Source: Epiperipatus broadwayi (taxonomy: Eukaryota > Onychophora > Udeonychophora > Euonychophora > Peripatidae). From it: 64,000 nt of DNA. The stretch's first letter is position 1, and the number at the start of each line of letters is the position of its first letter. The position numbers and the translations under genes were made by a program. This document shows positions 1 through 10,800 of the stretch, one piece after another. A model generated the notes under the pieces. The model had not been told where the DNA came from and ran no database searches. It saw nothing but the letters and a program-made list of their open reading frames with translations. The stretch covers positions 124,001-188,000 of the forward strand of contig JAQFVV010000073.1 of NCBI GenBank assembly GCA_028023455.1, given 5' to 3'.

Positions 1-3000
1 ATGGAGTGGAACAATAGCATATATGAATGCCTAGTTAAGGATATATAGTTTTAAAAAATGGTAAGAGAATAATGGTTGTAGAAGATATGAATGGGCATAT
101 TGAAGAAATTTATGATGTAGATAATAAGAATGGACAGCTTTTGTAAAAATTTTATCAGAGAGTAAATTTGAGCATTGGAAACTTATCAAATATTTACGAG
201 GGACAATATACATGATCTAGAAATAATATATCCCACATAATATATTATGTATTGGTAGAGAAAGAGGGAATGAATAAAGTATGAAAAATTAAGGTGTTTG
301 ATAATGAAGAGAGAGTATGTAATAGCAATTGTAATTTCTTTGTAATTGAAATGGTTAGTAATGTGATGGAGAATAGAAATAAAAGTAGAAACAATAGTAA
401 AAGATGTGGATGGAGACTGAATGATAAGAATAACTTGGAAGAGTATAAAATACAAGTTGAAGAAACCATGGAAGACTTGGTTGGAAATGAGTATGAGGAC
501 TGGTGTGATGAAATAGAAAAAGTGGCAAATAGAGTTTTAGGTTAGAATATTCAGAAGAATAAAAGTAATAAAAAATGAGAGTTAGTAAAAGTGTAAAAGA
601 GAGGGAAAAATCATGCAGAGAATATAAGTGTGCTATTAAGAACAAAGAAAAATATATTAATGCTAAATGGGAAAAGTACTTAGAAAAGAAGAAGTTATCT
701 AAAATAGATAATTATAGAGAGAGAATGAAACTAAATAGTAAATTATTGGATGACATTAATAAAAGTGGAAGAGATGGGAGTAAAAAATTTTGGAATTACA
801 TTAAAAAGAGACATTTAGAAAAGAGAGAGACAGTATTACTGGATGAAGAGGAATTAGAGTGTAGCTTTAGAAAAGAATTAGAGAGAATATTGAATAGTCA
901 TGTAATGGATATAGAAAAAATGTTAGATATGAAGGACAGAGGGATAGAAAATATGAAAGCATATAGTAATGGGAATATTAGGTTTACAGAAAATGAACTG
1001 AATGAGGCAGGGAAGAAATTGAGAAGTGGTAAGGCAAGAGGTTTCAATGGATGGGCAGCAGAGATGGTAATAAATTTAGGGTGTAAGGCAAAAGTAAAGT
1101 TATTATCATGTTTTAATAAGATGGCACAGAAGAGAGTTTTTCCAGGTAGTTGGAGTAATACAAGAGTAAGATTATTATTTAAAGGAAAATGTAAGGATCA
1201 TAGAAAGTTAAATAATTATAGACTGATAGCAGTAACATCGGTTTTATATAAAGTTTTTTCATATATAGTGGCTGGAAGAGTTGCAAAATGGATGGAAGAA
1301 AATAATGTAGTGGGGAAATGCAAGAAGGTTTTAGGTCAGATAAGCATATAGAAGATAGTTTATTTGCAATTACACAACTTATGGATATGAGTAGGAATTC
1401 AGGCAGACAGTTATATATGAGTTTTATAGATATAGAGAAGGTATATGACACAGTGAATAGAAATAGATTATGGATAAGTTTAGAAAATCTGGGAATGGAT
1501 GAAGTTTTAGTGGATGTTATTAAGAAATTATATGAAAATAATTACTATACATATCAATTAGGGGATATAGAATCAGTTAAAGTTAAAAATTGTGTGGGAC
1601 TAAGGCAAGGATGCCCTATGTCACTTATTTTGTTTTTGTTGTATTTGAGTGAAATGGAAAGAACAATAGAAAGACTAGGAAGAGATACCATTAATAGGTG
1701 GCTAGGGAGTATATACATTGTCGGGTCTTTTTTGAGGATGATGTCTTTTTGTGTGCAGAAAGAAGAGAAGATATGGAAGTTATGCTGAGGACATGTTTGA
1801 GGGTGGGTAAAGATATGGGGATTAAATTTAGTGAAGAAAAATCAAATTAATGATGGTGAATACTGGGGAAAGAGAAGACAACGATTTCTTATTGGGATAT
1901 AAAGTTAAGTGTGATGAATAGATAGTTATTTGGGAATCATCTTGAGTAATCAGAAAAATTGCTTGGATGAATGGGAGAAAAAATTGACAAATGAAGCAAA
2001 GAAAAGAAAGGGATTGATAAAGAAATTAACAGTGTTTTCATATAATAAATATGATGTAGCTAGTATTGTATGAAAGGGAGTGGCAGTAGCAGAGTTAACA
2101 TATGGCAATGATGCATTATGTGTTAGTAAAGGTGTATTAGATTACTTAGAAAAAGTACAAAGAGAAGTAGGAAGACATGCATTAGATGCAGAGGTGTGGA
2201 CAGCAAAAGAGGCAATTCAAGGAGAAATGGGATAGTCAAGTGCTTACATCAGGGATGCAAAAACAGATAGAAAAGGTTCGGTAGATTGCAGTTTATGGAT
2301 AATAAAAGAATAGCCAAAATAGTATTTAATTGGGTTACAAGTAAAGGGCAGGCAGCAAGATAGGTGAGAAAGGTAATGCGGTATACAGAAGATTTGGATA
2401 AAGAATTTATGTCAGTATACTTGTACAAAAGATGGGCTGATTGTGTTAGGAGGATTGTTGAGTGTTATAATGGTAAGGAGTGGATAGAAGAATAAATGCA
2501 TTAATAAAGAATAGGGAATTGGAGAGATGGAGAACTAGTATGGAGAGTAAAATGAGTTTAAATATATATAGAAGTAAATGGAATATGGTGTGAGTTAATT
2601 TATGATAATAGTAAAGAAAGTAGTTTATTGTTTAAGGCTCGAATGAGATTCTTAGCAACAAGGGAATAAACAAATAAATGGAAAAATATGGGTGATTTAG
2701 TATGCAAGTTGTGTAAGGAAGGCATAGAAAATATTAGGCATCTGTTACTTCAATGTAAATGCTTGGAAGCAGCAAGGGTACAAATAATGAAGTTATGAAA
2801 GATTAAATATGAACAAAGTGATTATACAGAAAGTGAGTTATTGGTTTTAATGCTAGGTTTGGGAAAAGATAGGGGGATTTAGATGTGAAGGTCATGGAGT
2901 TGACAAAGATTATGTTGTGGAAATGGGATGGAACAGATTATGGGAAAACTTAGGGTGGAAAATGCAAAGGGAAGGTAAAGTGGCTAACATGTTTCTCTGG

Positions 3001-3068
3001 GCATAGTTGTTAAGAAATTCCTGACTCCGTATAAGGAGAAGTCATAGTGCATCACATCACATCACAAC
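1..3068 (+). mobile_element. LINE-A: decayed APE-type non-LTR retrotransposon, 5' end outside window
   Basis: A non-LTR retrotransposon reading rightwards and entering the window already inside its endonuclease domain. The order seen is: an apurinic-endonuclease-like stretch around 70-260 (a MNGH-type GD(F/M)N motif, then a SRNNIS..YVLV stretch like the usual (S/T)xIDYVL), a linker to about 900, a reverse transcriptase from about 960 to 2050, and a Cys/His finger near 2703-2755. The element ends near 3068 in short repeats of ATCAC, the kind of simple tandem tail some LINEs have in place of poly(A). Many stops and frameshifts break every domain, so it is a fossil. The clade is not certain: the endonuclease plus C-terminal finger is compatible with several APE-bearing LINE clades. 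Confidence 0.85.
294..2900 (+). pseudogene. LINE-A endonuclease/reverse transcriptase ORF, broken
   Basis: Remnant of the ORF2-like polyprotein that would nick target DNA and reverse-transcribe the element RNA. Open pieces lie at 294-545 (end of endonuclease and linker), 575-1351 (RT fingers: GKARGFNGW, then NYRLIAVTSVLYKVFS) and 1318-1788 in another frame (QEGFR, FIDIEKVYDTVNR for RT motif A, GLRQGCPMS for motif B). The catalytic F-x-DD box around 1730 is damaged: it straddles a frame change and its alanine is glutamate. Downstream, the text of the RT thumb continues across several stops to a C-x2-C-x8-H-x4-C finger at about 2703-2755. At least two frameshifts plus several stops are visible, so no functional product is possible. 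Identification rests on motif order. Confidence 0.85.
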
Positions 3069-3298
3069 TAGACTGAGTTTGGCATTTGTTTTCATCATGT
3101 GATTAGAATTCAAAATTGGAACTATGTAATTATGTATCTACTATACTATTCAAAATAATAGTCTGAAATTAAAAAGAAAAAATCTAGGATTTTGAATTCA
3201 AGTCAACTCACTTACATAATTATATGGAGATATTATAGTCCTATAACTTTTTGTTGTTTATTTAATATTCAATCTTATAATAGATAACTTTAGGGTAG
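3069..3298. other. AT-rich spacer between LINE-A and the first PLE
   Basis: There is no coding signal here. It could hold the 5' part of the truncated PLE, but nothing recognisable remains. An in-frame TAG at 3296-3298 sets the furthest upstream limit of the PLE reading frame. Confidence 0.5.
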
Positions 3299-3340
3299 AG
3301 TGAAAAGAACAATTGCGATAAGAAGCGTAGGAGTAAACAT

Positions 3341-4290
3341 ATGCCAAGAAATGTGATATCGGTATACATTTATAAAAATGATAATAGAATGCAAAATATG
3401 TATTTTGCACATAATAAAAGATGTTTTTTATACAAATATTTTAAAGGGAACATATATAAGAAAGTGGATAATCAATTAATATGTTTTCTGATGAAGGCTT
3501 TAAATTTTATTGAACAAAATATTGTTGCATCCTTTAATGGTAAATTTTATACGATGAGTAAAGGCTGGCCAATGGGATTACCAATGGTGGCACAGTTATG
3601 CAGTTTTGTTTTGTCATATTATGAAGAGAAAATTTTAAACAAATTTATATTTATGGGAAATATTAAGATATATACGAGATATGTGGATGATGTTTTTATA
3701 TGTGCTTCTTCAGAAATGATTGATAAAATTTTTGATGAATATAATAAATTAAAAGGTCTTATCTGGACTATGGAGAAAGAATATAATAACAGTATTAAAT
3801 ATTTAGATTTGATAATTTCAAGAAACAATAATATGATTGACTATAAATTGTTTATTAAACCTATTGAAACTAGAGGGTATATTCCCTATTTATCTAACGT
3901 GCCACACAATTATAAGATGGCTGGTTTTAGGTCTTTTTTGTATAGAAATAATATTTTAGGTAAATATGCATGTGATAAAAAGAAAAATATTGAAAATTAT
4001 GTAAGTGAATTATTAAGTGTAGGTTATAATATAAAAGAAATTTATCAAGTGGTTTGTCAATTTAGTAAGAAAATTAATAGAAATACTGGTGATGAAGAAA
4101 TTAAGAGTAAGAAGTGGATTTCTTTGCCTTTTTATAATAATAATTAAGTAAAATTTATGAAAAAAGTTTATAATGGTATATATAATGTTTCTTTTTATGG
4201 ATCAGGTAATTTAAATAGAATGGTTAATAATTCAAAAGATAAGTTAGAAAAAAATAACATGAGTAATATAATTTATAGAATTTTTTGTGG
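3341..4290 (+). pseudogene. PLE-1 reverse transcriptase and start of GIY-YIG domain
   Basis: The open frame from ATG 3341 encodes 268 residues and ends at a TAA (4145-4147). The same frame then reopens at once and runs to the RTE junction near 4290. Residues 65-70 read FNGKFY and 75-82 GWPMGLPM (the PLE G-x-PMGSPxS block with Ser replaced by Leu). Residues 113-120 read RYVDDVFI, the intact YVDD catalytic box with both aspartates. The thumb-like part follows (IKYLDLIIS near 152-160, then GYIPYLSNVPHNYK). After the TAA the frame gives the usual linker (RMVNNSKDKLEKNN) and IIYRIFCG, the entry to the GIY-YIG fold. A single nonsense codon plus the RTE insertion inactivate it. The chosen ATG is only the first Met; the frame is open back to 3299. 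Confidence 0.85.
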
Positions 4291-4305
4291 GTGTCATCAT
4301 CATCA

Positions 4306-7263
4306 TCAACCATTATCAATCCACTGCAGGATGAAGGTCTCTCCAAGTTTAATCCATCTTCTCTGATCTTTAGCTTCTCTTCTCCACAACACCCCTGCAC
4401 ATTTTCTTATTTCATCCATCCATCTCACATGTGGTCTCTTTCTGGGTCTTTTACAATCTCTTGGAATCCAGTTTAAAATTTCAATTGTCCATCTATTATC
4501 ATCTCTTCTAGCAATATGTCCAGCCCAACTCCATTTCAATCTTTTAATTTTTTTAATAAGGTCAGTAACACCTGTTTGTTGTCTTACCCATACATTGCGT
4601 TTTCGATCTCTTCTTGTTACTCCCAACATACATCTCTCCATACTCCTTTGAGTGGTCTGAAGTCTCTGTATTGCTCTTCTATTAAGTGTCCAAGTCTCAG
4701 ATCCATAAGTAAGAACTGGTAAAACACATTTGTTAAAAACCATCCTTTTCAAACACATAGGCATATTTCCTTTTAGTATCAAGTTATTTCTACCAAAAGC
4801 ACTCCAACCAAGTTTAATTCTATGATTAATTTCCTCCATTATGTTTCCATCTGTATTAATAATCTGACCAAGGTATTTGTAACTGTTAACTTCTTCTAAT
4901 TCTTCATAATCAATCTTTATTTTCATATTTTGAGCAAATCGATTAAACATTACTTTAGTCTTTTTAACATTTATCTTTAGTCCTACTTTTCTACTTTCAT
5001 CTGCTACCTCCTGCAACATTTCCTGCAGCTCTGAAGCATTATTTGCAAAAACAACTACATCATCTGCGAAATCTAAATGACTTAAATACTCTCCATTTAC
5101 TTTCACTCCTTTAGTTTCCCATTTTAATCCACAAAATACTTCTTGCAGCACTGCTGTAAAGAGTTTTGGAGATATGGAGTCACCTTGTCTTACACCTTTC
5201 TCAATGTTGATTTTTCCAGTATCATTATGTAATCTAATTGTTGCTGTTGCATTTTTATAAATATTCTTTAAAATATGACAATATCCTGGATCTATACCTT
5301 GATGATCCAATGCTTTAATCACTGAAGAAATGTGTATAGAATCGAATGCCTTTTCATAATCTACAAATCCAAAACATAATGACAACTCATATTCATTTGT
5401 CCTTTCTATGACTTCTCTCAATACCTGGATATGATCTATTGTACTAAAACCACTTTTAAATCCAGCTTGTTCTCTTGGTTGGTGGAAATCCAAAGTTCTC
5501 TGTAGACGAGTTGTAATTATCTTGGTAAAAATTTTATATAAAACTGATAAAAGGCTGATAGGTCTGTAATTTCTAATATCTTCTTTATCACCTTTTTTAA
5601 ATATTAATATTATTACTGCATTCTTCCAATCTTCTGGTACATCTTTATCATTTAGACATTTGGTATATAACTTTGCTAAAATTGTTTCTATTTCTTCACC
5701 TGCTTCTTTTAATATATCAATTATAATTCCATCATTTCCTGGAGCCTTTCCTTTCTTCATACACTTAATTGCATGTCTCACTTCTTCATTTAAAATTCTG
5801 GGCAATTCGGAAGATGTAATAGATATAGGAGGTACTTGTTCTTTATTACTATATAATTCTTGATAAAAATCTTCTACCAATTTCATGATGTCATCTCTCT
5901 TTTTAGTAATAATTCCATCTTTTTTTCTTATTGCAGATATAAATTTCCTACCAATACCAAAATGTTGTTTAACATTTTTGAGACTTTTATTTTCTTCTAC
6001 AGCTTTCCTTGCTATTTCACAGTTATACTTTCTTATATCATTTTCAACTCTTTTCCGTACCATTTTACAAAATTCGAGATATTCAATTCTTTTTAATACA
6101 TCATTTTTGTATATCTTCATATTCCTTCTTTTCTTCATAAATTCTCTAGTCTCAGTAGAAATTTTATTAGTCAATTGCTGCTTTTTTCTACCAGCTATGT
6201 TTGTTGCAGTTTTTAAAAGTGTATCAGTTATTTTCATATTAATTTCATTCAAATCTGAATCATGTTCAAAATCTCCTAACACTTGAAACCTATTTGTAAG
6301 TTCCAATTTAAATTCATTAGAATGTTTCTGAAGATTAGGAATATCAACTGTAAATATTGTTTTTCTTAATAATTTTTGTCTCTCTAGTTTTACATTAACA
6401 CGTAACTTACACCTTTCTAATCGATGATCACTTCCTGTGTTAAATTTATTAAGAACATTACAATCTTGAAATATGTATTTTCTGTTAGTCAAAATATAAT
6501 CCAATTCTGCTGTACCTTCATTTGGATGCTTCCATGTCCATTTCCTTTTAACATTTTTCCCAAAAAATGAATTCATAATATAAAGTTTTTCTTTTTCTGC
6601 AAACTCCACAAGTCTATGTCCTCTCTCATTTCTATTACCATAACCAAAATTACCTACAGCAATTTCATCTTTCATTTGTCTACCAATTCTAGCATTAAAG
6701 TCTCCCATAACAATTTTAAAATGTTGTTTACTCTGATCAAAAGCCTTTTGTACATCCATATAAAAATCTTCTACTACTTCATCACTATGAGAACTTGTTG
6801 GGGCATAAACCTGAATTATCTGCATTTGGTATCTGCTATTAAGTTGTATAACTAATCTTGCCACTCTGTCCGATACACCATCAATCTCCACAATATTGTT
6901 CTTCCACTTTTTATTTATAATGAATCCTACTCCACTTGTATTTCCAATATATGTGCCTTTATAATAGAGTATATGTCCACTTTTTAAATCAATTGTTTCT
7001 TCTCCTTTTCTTCTAACTTCACAAAGTCCAATAATGTCCCATTTAATATAAGACAGTTCTTCTTCTAATTCTTGCAATCTTCCTTCACTTGAAAGTGATC
7101 TGCAGTTGTAAGTACCTAAATAAAAAGTCGTCATCAAATGGCAGCCTGGGTCCACAATCAGGGGATTCTTAGCACCCTCTGCCTTCGGCCACCAACCACT
7201 GCCTTGGTTGGTGACTTTACAGCCACCTGGGAATAAGGGCCATGCTTTATTTTTGTCTGTCAT
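4306..7263 (-). CDS. Intact RTE endonuclease/reverse transcriptase, 985 aa
   Basis: The only intact large ORF in the window. It encodes the retrotransposon protein that nicks target DNA and primes reverse transcription of the element RNA. Residues 48-280 form an apurinic-type endonuclease: TYNCRSL (51-57), catalytic LCEVR (80-84, Glu82), VYAPT (152-156), GDFNARIG (187-194), LDYIL (254-258) and GSDHR (277-281). Residues 500-860 form the RT: KGKAPGNDG (504-512), NYRPISLLSVLYKIFTKI (565-582), FVDYEKAFD (633-641, motif A), GVRQGDSISPKLF (690-702, motif B) and DFADDVVVF (731-739, catalytic FADD). A basic C-terminal domain follows (WAGHIARRDDNRW, KRPRKRPHVRWMDEI). The wording of the RT and C-terminal blocks matches RTE-type elements, often mislabelled craniofacial development protein 2-like. 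The initiator is uncertain: Met44 is an alternative start just before the endonuclease. No stop or frameshift is visible, so activity is plausible. Confidence 0.93.
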   Translation of the reverse strand: MTDKNKAWPLFPGGCKVTNQGSGWWPKAEGAKNPLIVDPGCHLMTTFYLGTYNCRSLSSEGRLQELEEELSYIKWDIIGLCEVRRKGEETIDLKSGHILYYKGTYIGNTSGVGFIINKKWKNNIVEIDGVSDRVARLVIQLNSRYQMQIIQVYAPTSSHSDEVVEDFYMDVQKAFDQSKQHFKIVMGDFNARIGRQMKDEIAVGNFGYGNRNERGHRLVEFAEKEKLYIMNSFFGKNVKRKWTWKHPNEGTAELDYILTNRKYIFQDCNVLNKFNTGSDHRLERCKLRVNVKLERQKLLRKTIFTVDIPNLQKHSNEFKLELTNRFQVLGDFEHDSDLNEINMKITDTLLKTATNIAGRKKQQLTNKISTETREFMKKRRNMKIYKNDVLKRIEYLEFCKMVRKRVENDIRKYNCEIARKAVEENKSLKNVKQHFGIGRKFISAIRKKDGIITKKRDDIMKLVEDFYQELYSNKEQVPPISITSSELPRILNEEVRHAIKCMKKGKAPGNDGIIIDILKEAGEEIETILAKLYTKCLNDKDVPEDWKNAVIILIFKKGDKEDIRNYRPISLLSVLYKIFTKIITTRLQRTLDFHQPREQAGFKSGFSTIDHIQVLREVIERTNEYELSLCFGFVDYEKAFDSIHISSVIKALDHQGIDPGYCHILKNIYKNATATIRLHNDTGKINIEKGVRQGDSISPKLFTAVLQEVFCGLKWETKGVKVNGEYLSHLDFADDVVVFANNASELQEMLQEVADESRKVGLKINVKKTKVMFNRFAQNMKIKIDYEELEEVNSYKYLGQIINTDGNIMEEINHRIKLGWSAFGRNNLILKGNMPMCLKRMVFNKCVLPVLTYGSETWTLNRRAIQRLQTTQRSMERCMLGVTRRDRKRNVWVRQQTGVTDLIKKIKRLKWSWAGHIARRDDNRWTIEILNWIPRDCKRPRKRPHVRWMDEIRKCAGVLWRREAKDQRRWIKLGETFILQWIDNG

Positions 7264-7567
7264 AATTGTATATATGTATTGGAAAAATATTTATCATTTA
7301 CACAAACATTCATTCTGCCTTATCAGGCACTGAGAAGAAAGACCATGGTGTTTCTTGATCTTAAACTCAGAGGTAAAAAGCCAATAAACTCACCACGCTG
7401 GCTAATGCATGTTGGTGAGCAGCCCATCCATGTTCGTATACTATATGAATAATCACATAGTAATAACAGCTGCAACGACAAGAACGTATGGAGTGGACAT
7501 TAGGAATTTGCCCTGCTCGGTTCCTTTAAGGCCTCTAAGAGGAATCAAAGGGTCTCCTTTCAGTTAA
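7264..7567 (-). promoter_or_regulatory. RTE-1 leader / 5' UTR
   Basis: About 300 bases upstream of the RTE ORF, partly preserved in the old copy at 39.3-39.61 kb. That shared stretch shows it belongs to the element and is not PLE flank. RTE elements are expected to carry an internal promoter here, but I cannot point to defined promoter boxes. The first 60 bases can form nested stems (CCTTTGA with TTAAAGG around CCTC/GAGG). Confidence 0.55.
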
Positions 7568-7570
7568 TAG

Positions 7571-7861
7571 AAAAGAATTAAAGAACATAAATTGTTATAT
7601 AAAATAGTTTTGAAAAATGTACAGATATGTAATGATAATAGTAATGAAGTCAAGTTATATACTGAATCTGTTTTTTATGATCATGTTAGAAATTGTAATT
7701 TTAAGTTTAATTTTGATATAAATAAAATAAAAATTTTAGGACAAGAGAGAGATAATGAAAAAAGAAAAATTAAAGAGGCAGTTTTTATTAGTAGGTATAA
7801 AAATACGATAATAAACAGACAGTCAGAAAATGTTAGGATTAATGAATTGTGGGATATTTAA
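7571..7861 (+). pseudogene. PLE-1 GIY-YIG endonuclease, C-terminal part
   Basis: Continuation of the PLE endonuclease after the RTE. The frame opens after stops at 7565-7570 and reads KRIKEHK, which corresponds to the R-x-x-EH helix of GIY-YIG nucleases. It then gives FYDHVRNCNFKFNF, KIKILGQERD and KRKIKEAVFI, ending in ELWDI and TAA. The His-rich middle and the acidic/basic K-I-L-x-x-E...RKIKEA block are hallmarks of PLE-type GIY-YIG domains. The catalytic Y-(I/V)-G-x-T segment that should sit between IIYRIFCG (4267-4290) and KRIKEHK is missing, so about ten codons appear to have been lost at the insertion. The first Met-like codon at 7592 is only an arbitrary TTG. Confidence 0.8.
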
Positions 7862-10800
7862 ATGGACATGTGTTTCCGGTTGGTAATAGATGATTCCATT
7901 TTGAAAGTTGAGTTGAAAATGATTATGAATATAATCGAAAATATTTCTTTATGAGTTTTTATTGAGTTTTTATTTATATTGTATTATAAATTGTTTACCG
8001 TTGTTTGTAATATATTTAAGTTTTGTTATATATATATACGAACATTATGTTTAAACAGCAATGTAACATTAAACAACATACCATTTAACTTAAAAAAACA
8101 TTCTCGTATCATTTACAATTTTACATGAATTGCTGAATATCTCCATGGCTGGGCTAAATATTTAGTAAGTAACTAATACTGTATAATAAACAATAGGATA
8201 TGTCCAATAGAATGTGCTAAAATTCTGCTTGCTCGTTAATATATTCTACTTCCATTTATTATTTACCATATATATATATATATAGTGAAAGAGAGATTTG
8301 TTGTGAATTATTTTTAATTTGCAACTATTTATAGCACAATCTAATAAGCTAATTTTGATTAATTAAATTATGTATTAACTTAATTTGTGGTAAATGGAAT
8401 CTTATAATTTTACCTTTAAAATATAACAAATTTAATTTTATAATTAAATTAAATATAATTAAGATTTATTTTCACAAGTATGATTCACAAATTAAAAAAT
8501 AAGTACAGATTTATCTCAAATTACCTATTTTCAAAATGAAGTAGAAACTTATTTTGTATTTAAAAACATTTTTTTTTAAAAATATAAATGTTTACAATTT
8601 AATTATTTTGGAACTAAGATTAAAAGTTTATATCTAATAATTTTTAAAATGCCTTGTAATGATTCAATAATTATTGCTCTCCAGACAGTGCTCAAATAAT
8701 CCTATGAGATTGTAGTGTATCAGTGGCAATTGGGAGCCTTGAATAAAAATAAGTGAATAATAGCAGCATAAAGACATAAAAGAAAATTTGAAATAAACTA
8801 CTTATACATACTTTATCTGTTGTGTAAAGTAGAGTTAAAGTTATAATGCTCGCTTTATTATACACAATGCAAGTTATAACTGACCAATGATCAAGTTTGG
8901 CAATAAACCTTATATTGACATGCAAGCATATCCATGCATTGTCAAAATTTAAAACGTGCTATGGTAGATTTGTTTACAGTAGGATATTACAAATAAGTGA
9001 CATGCAGAAAATCTAATTTAAATTGCTTTTTTAATTGTGTGACAAGTACTTAACAATAATTTAAATGCAATAGATATTTAAAATCTTTAATTCACATTTG
9101 ACATCTTCAACCTTTATGGATTATGGATTACATACAAAGCAAAGTTTATTATTCATGCTTCAACAAAACAGCAATTTACACATAGTATTTTTATGCATTT
9201 TATACATACCTACTGACTTACTAATATAAAGATTTAGCAGTTTTGGTGACAGTACAATGCTATATGAAATGTACAGTCAATATGTTTGTCATATTTTTAT
9301 TACAGTACTGGGCATAAAATTGTAAAACTATTAATCATTAACAATTATTTATGAGAGGAAACCCAAAAATAAATATAATCATTCTCTAGTAACAGTGCCT
9401 GTTGTCATACATACTTCTGCTGTTATATGCCTTTTGCAGGTATCCTTGTATATCAATCTGCTAATTGATGTCATTATGCAAAATTGTGCCATATATAGCA
9501 CACTTTTTTCTAAAGTGTGTTGACTTATTTGTCAATTTTTGTAATGGCTGAATAAGCTTCAATAATGTAAAACTCTTTCTTTTAGGATAAATGGTAGGGA
9601 TATCTGCTGTAATGCTTAAAACAGATTATAAAAAGCTGTTCTGTGAGTATACAAATGGTTTAATAAACTTGTCATATTTGTGGCCTATTCCAATACAACA
9701 TGGCAAGGAAGGTCCAATGTTAAGACAGTGCTGATATATATTGTAACCTCTCAAAGGGAGAGAGTGGAAAGCCCATCTCTACCCTCGATCACCATACACC
9801 CACTACCTCCAGATCAGACAGCCACAGGATCGATGGTGATGGGACATATTATAAAATTGCCAGGGTCCCAAATTATAACTTTAATAGAGATACAATATAC
9901 TACTTATTATTTAATAATAATTCACTTAATTATCCACACTAATATCCAATGAATGGGTAATAAATACAATTTTCAACAAATAAACACTGAGAGCGATATT
10001 ACTACTAATAATATTCTAGTGATTTATTATATTTATTTGGAGAGGAGGAAAATCTCAGATCAACTCCCTGCTGTACTATAAATCTCTCAGCACACTTCCC
10101 ATCCATTTAACATCAAAGTCACAATTAAAATTTAAGGAAATTAAATTTATTTCCATGCCAATCATCATCCTCCTGGTCCATCACTCTACCACACTCTCAA
10201 TGATAACTCAGTTTTGCAAATGATAATCTTGTAACTGTTAATTATAAAACTTTTCTTTATTTTCCTGATTAATTTTTTTGCTAATTCTTATTTATGGTAA
10301 GATAATCTTGTCTCATGGCTTCAGAACAGTAAAGTGTGAAAATTAACACTCTGATGCAAATTATCAGTGATAAATGAATATTCTCCCAGTGATTATATCC
10401 ATAGTTGACCTTGGCTGAATTTCACATAGCCAATGTCCACTTTCTCTATTTTTTCAAATAATTAAGATTAAAATTTAACTACAAATTTTGCAAATAAAAT
10501 ACTACAAACACTCTAATAATTTAGAAATTTTTAATTAATTAGTTCACCTGGGAAGGTATTTGAATACAGCGGTTGGAGAAAGGATTTTATGTCCACCCAC
10601 CATACTCTATATCACTCAATAATCCTACTGCATACTATAAATCTTAAATTTTAATGTTGTTAATTAGTTACTTATTTTCTGTAATTATTAATTTGAAATT
10701 GCAATGCTAAATAATTTTTCTTATATAAAATTGGGTAATAAAATTTTATAAATGATCTATTAAATAATTTACCTGGTATGGTGTAATAAAGTAAATCATA

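Larger units (their letters stand above)
4294..7567 (-). mobile_element. Full-length RTE-like non-LTR retrotransposon (RTE-1)
   Basis: The element lies on the minus strand, from its 5' end near 7567 to a 3' tail of GAT triplets at about 4294-4305. The 5' boundary was set by comparison with the second copy at 39.6 kb: the two copies share sequence up to AGTTAA and then diverge. A roughly 300-bp leader precedes a single long ORF (7263-4306), whose stop codon lies inside the simple-repeat tail. Such a compact arrangement, one ORF with endonuclease then RT, a very short 3' UTR and a microsatellite-like tail, is typical of the RTE clade. It is inserted in PLE-1. No clear target-site duplication flanks it, unlike the two short copies near 59.8 and 63.8 kb. 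Confidence 0.9.
3299..7861 (+). mobile_element. Penelope-like element (PLE-1), split by an RTE insertion
   Basis: This is a Penelope-like retroelement, a class defined by a telomerase-related reverse transcriptase fused to a C-terminal GIY-YIG endonuclease. The RT core lies at 3341-4147, and the linker and start of GIY-YIG run to about 4290. An RTE retrotransposon then intervenes (about 4294-7567), and the endonuclease remainder resumes at 7571-7861. The N-terminal part of the RT (finger motifs upstream of the FNGKFY block) is not visible, so the element is probably 5'-truncated or has diverged there. The joined reading frames match the domain order of the family, which is why I treat the two flanks as one element. 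Confidence 0.85.

Noticed and set aside
9353-9372. GAGAGGAAACCCAAAAATAA as a mariner terminal repeat
   Set aside because: It resembles the mariner end near 21.0 kb, but there is no partner end, no transposase text and no TA duplication nearby.
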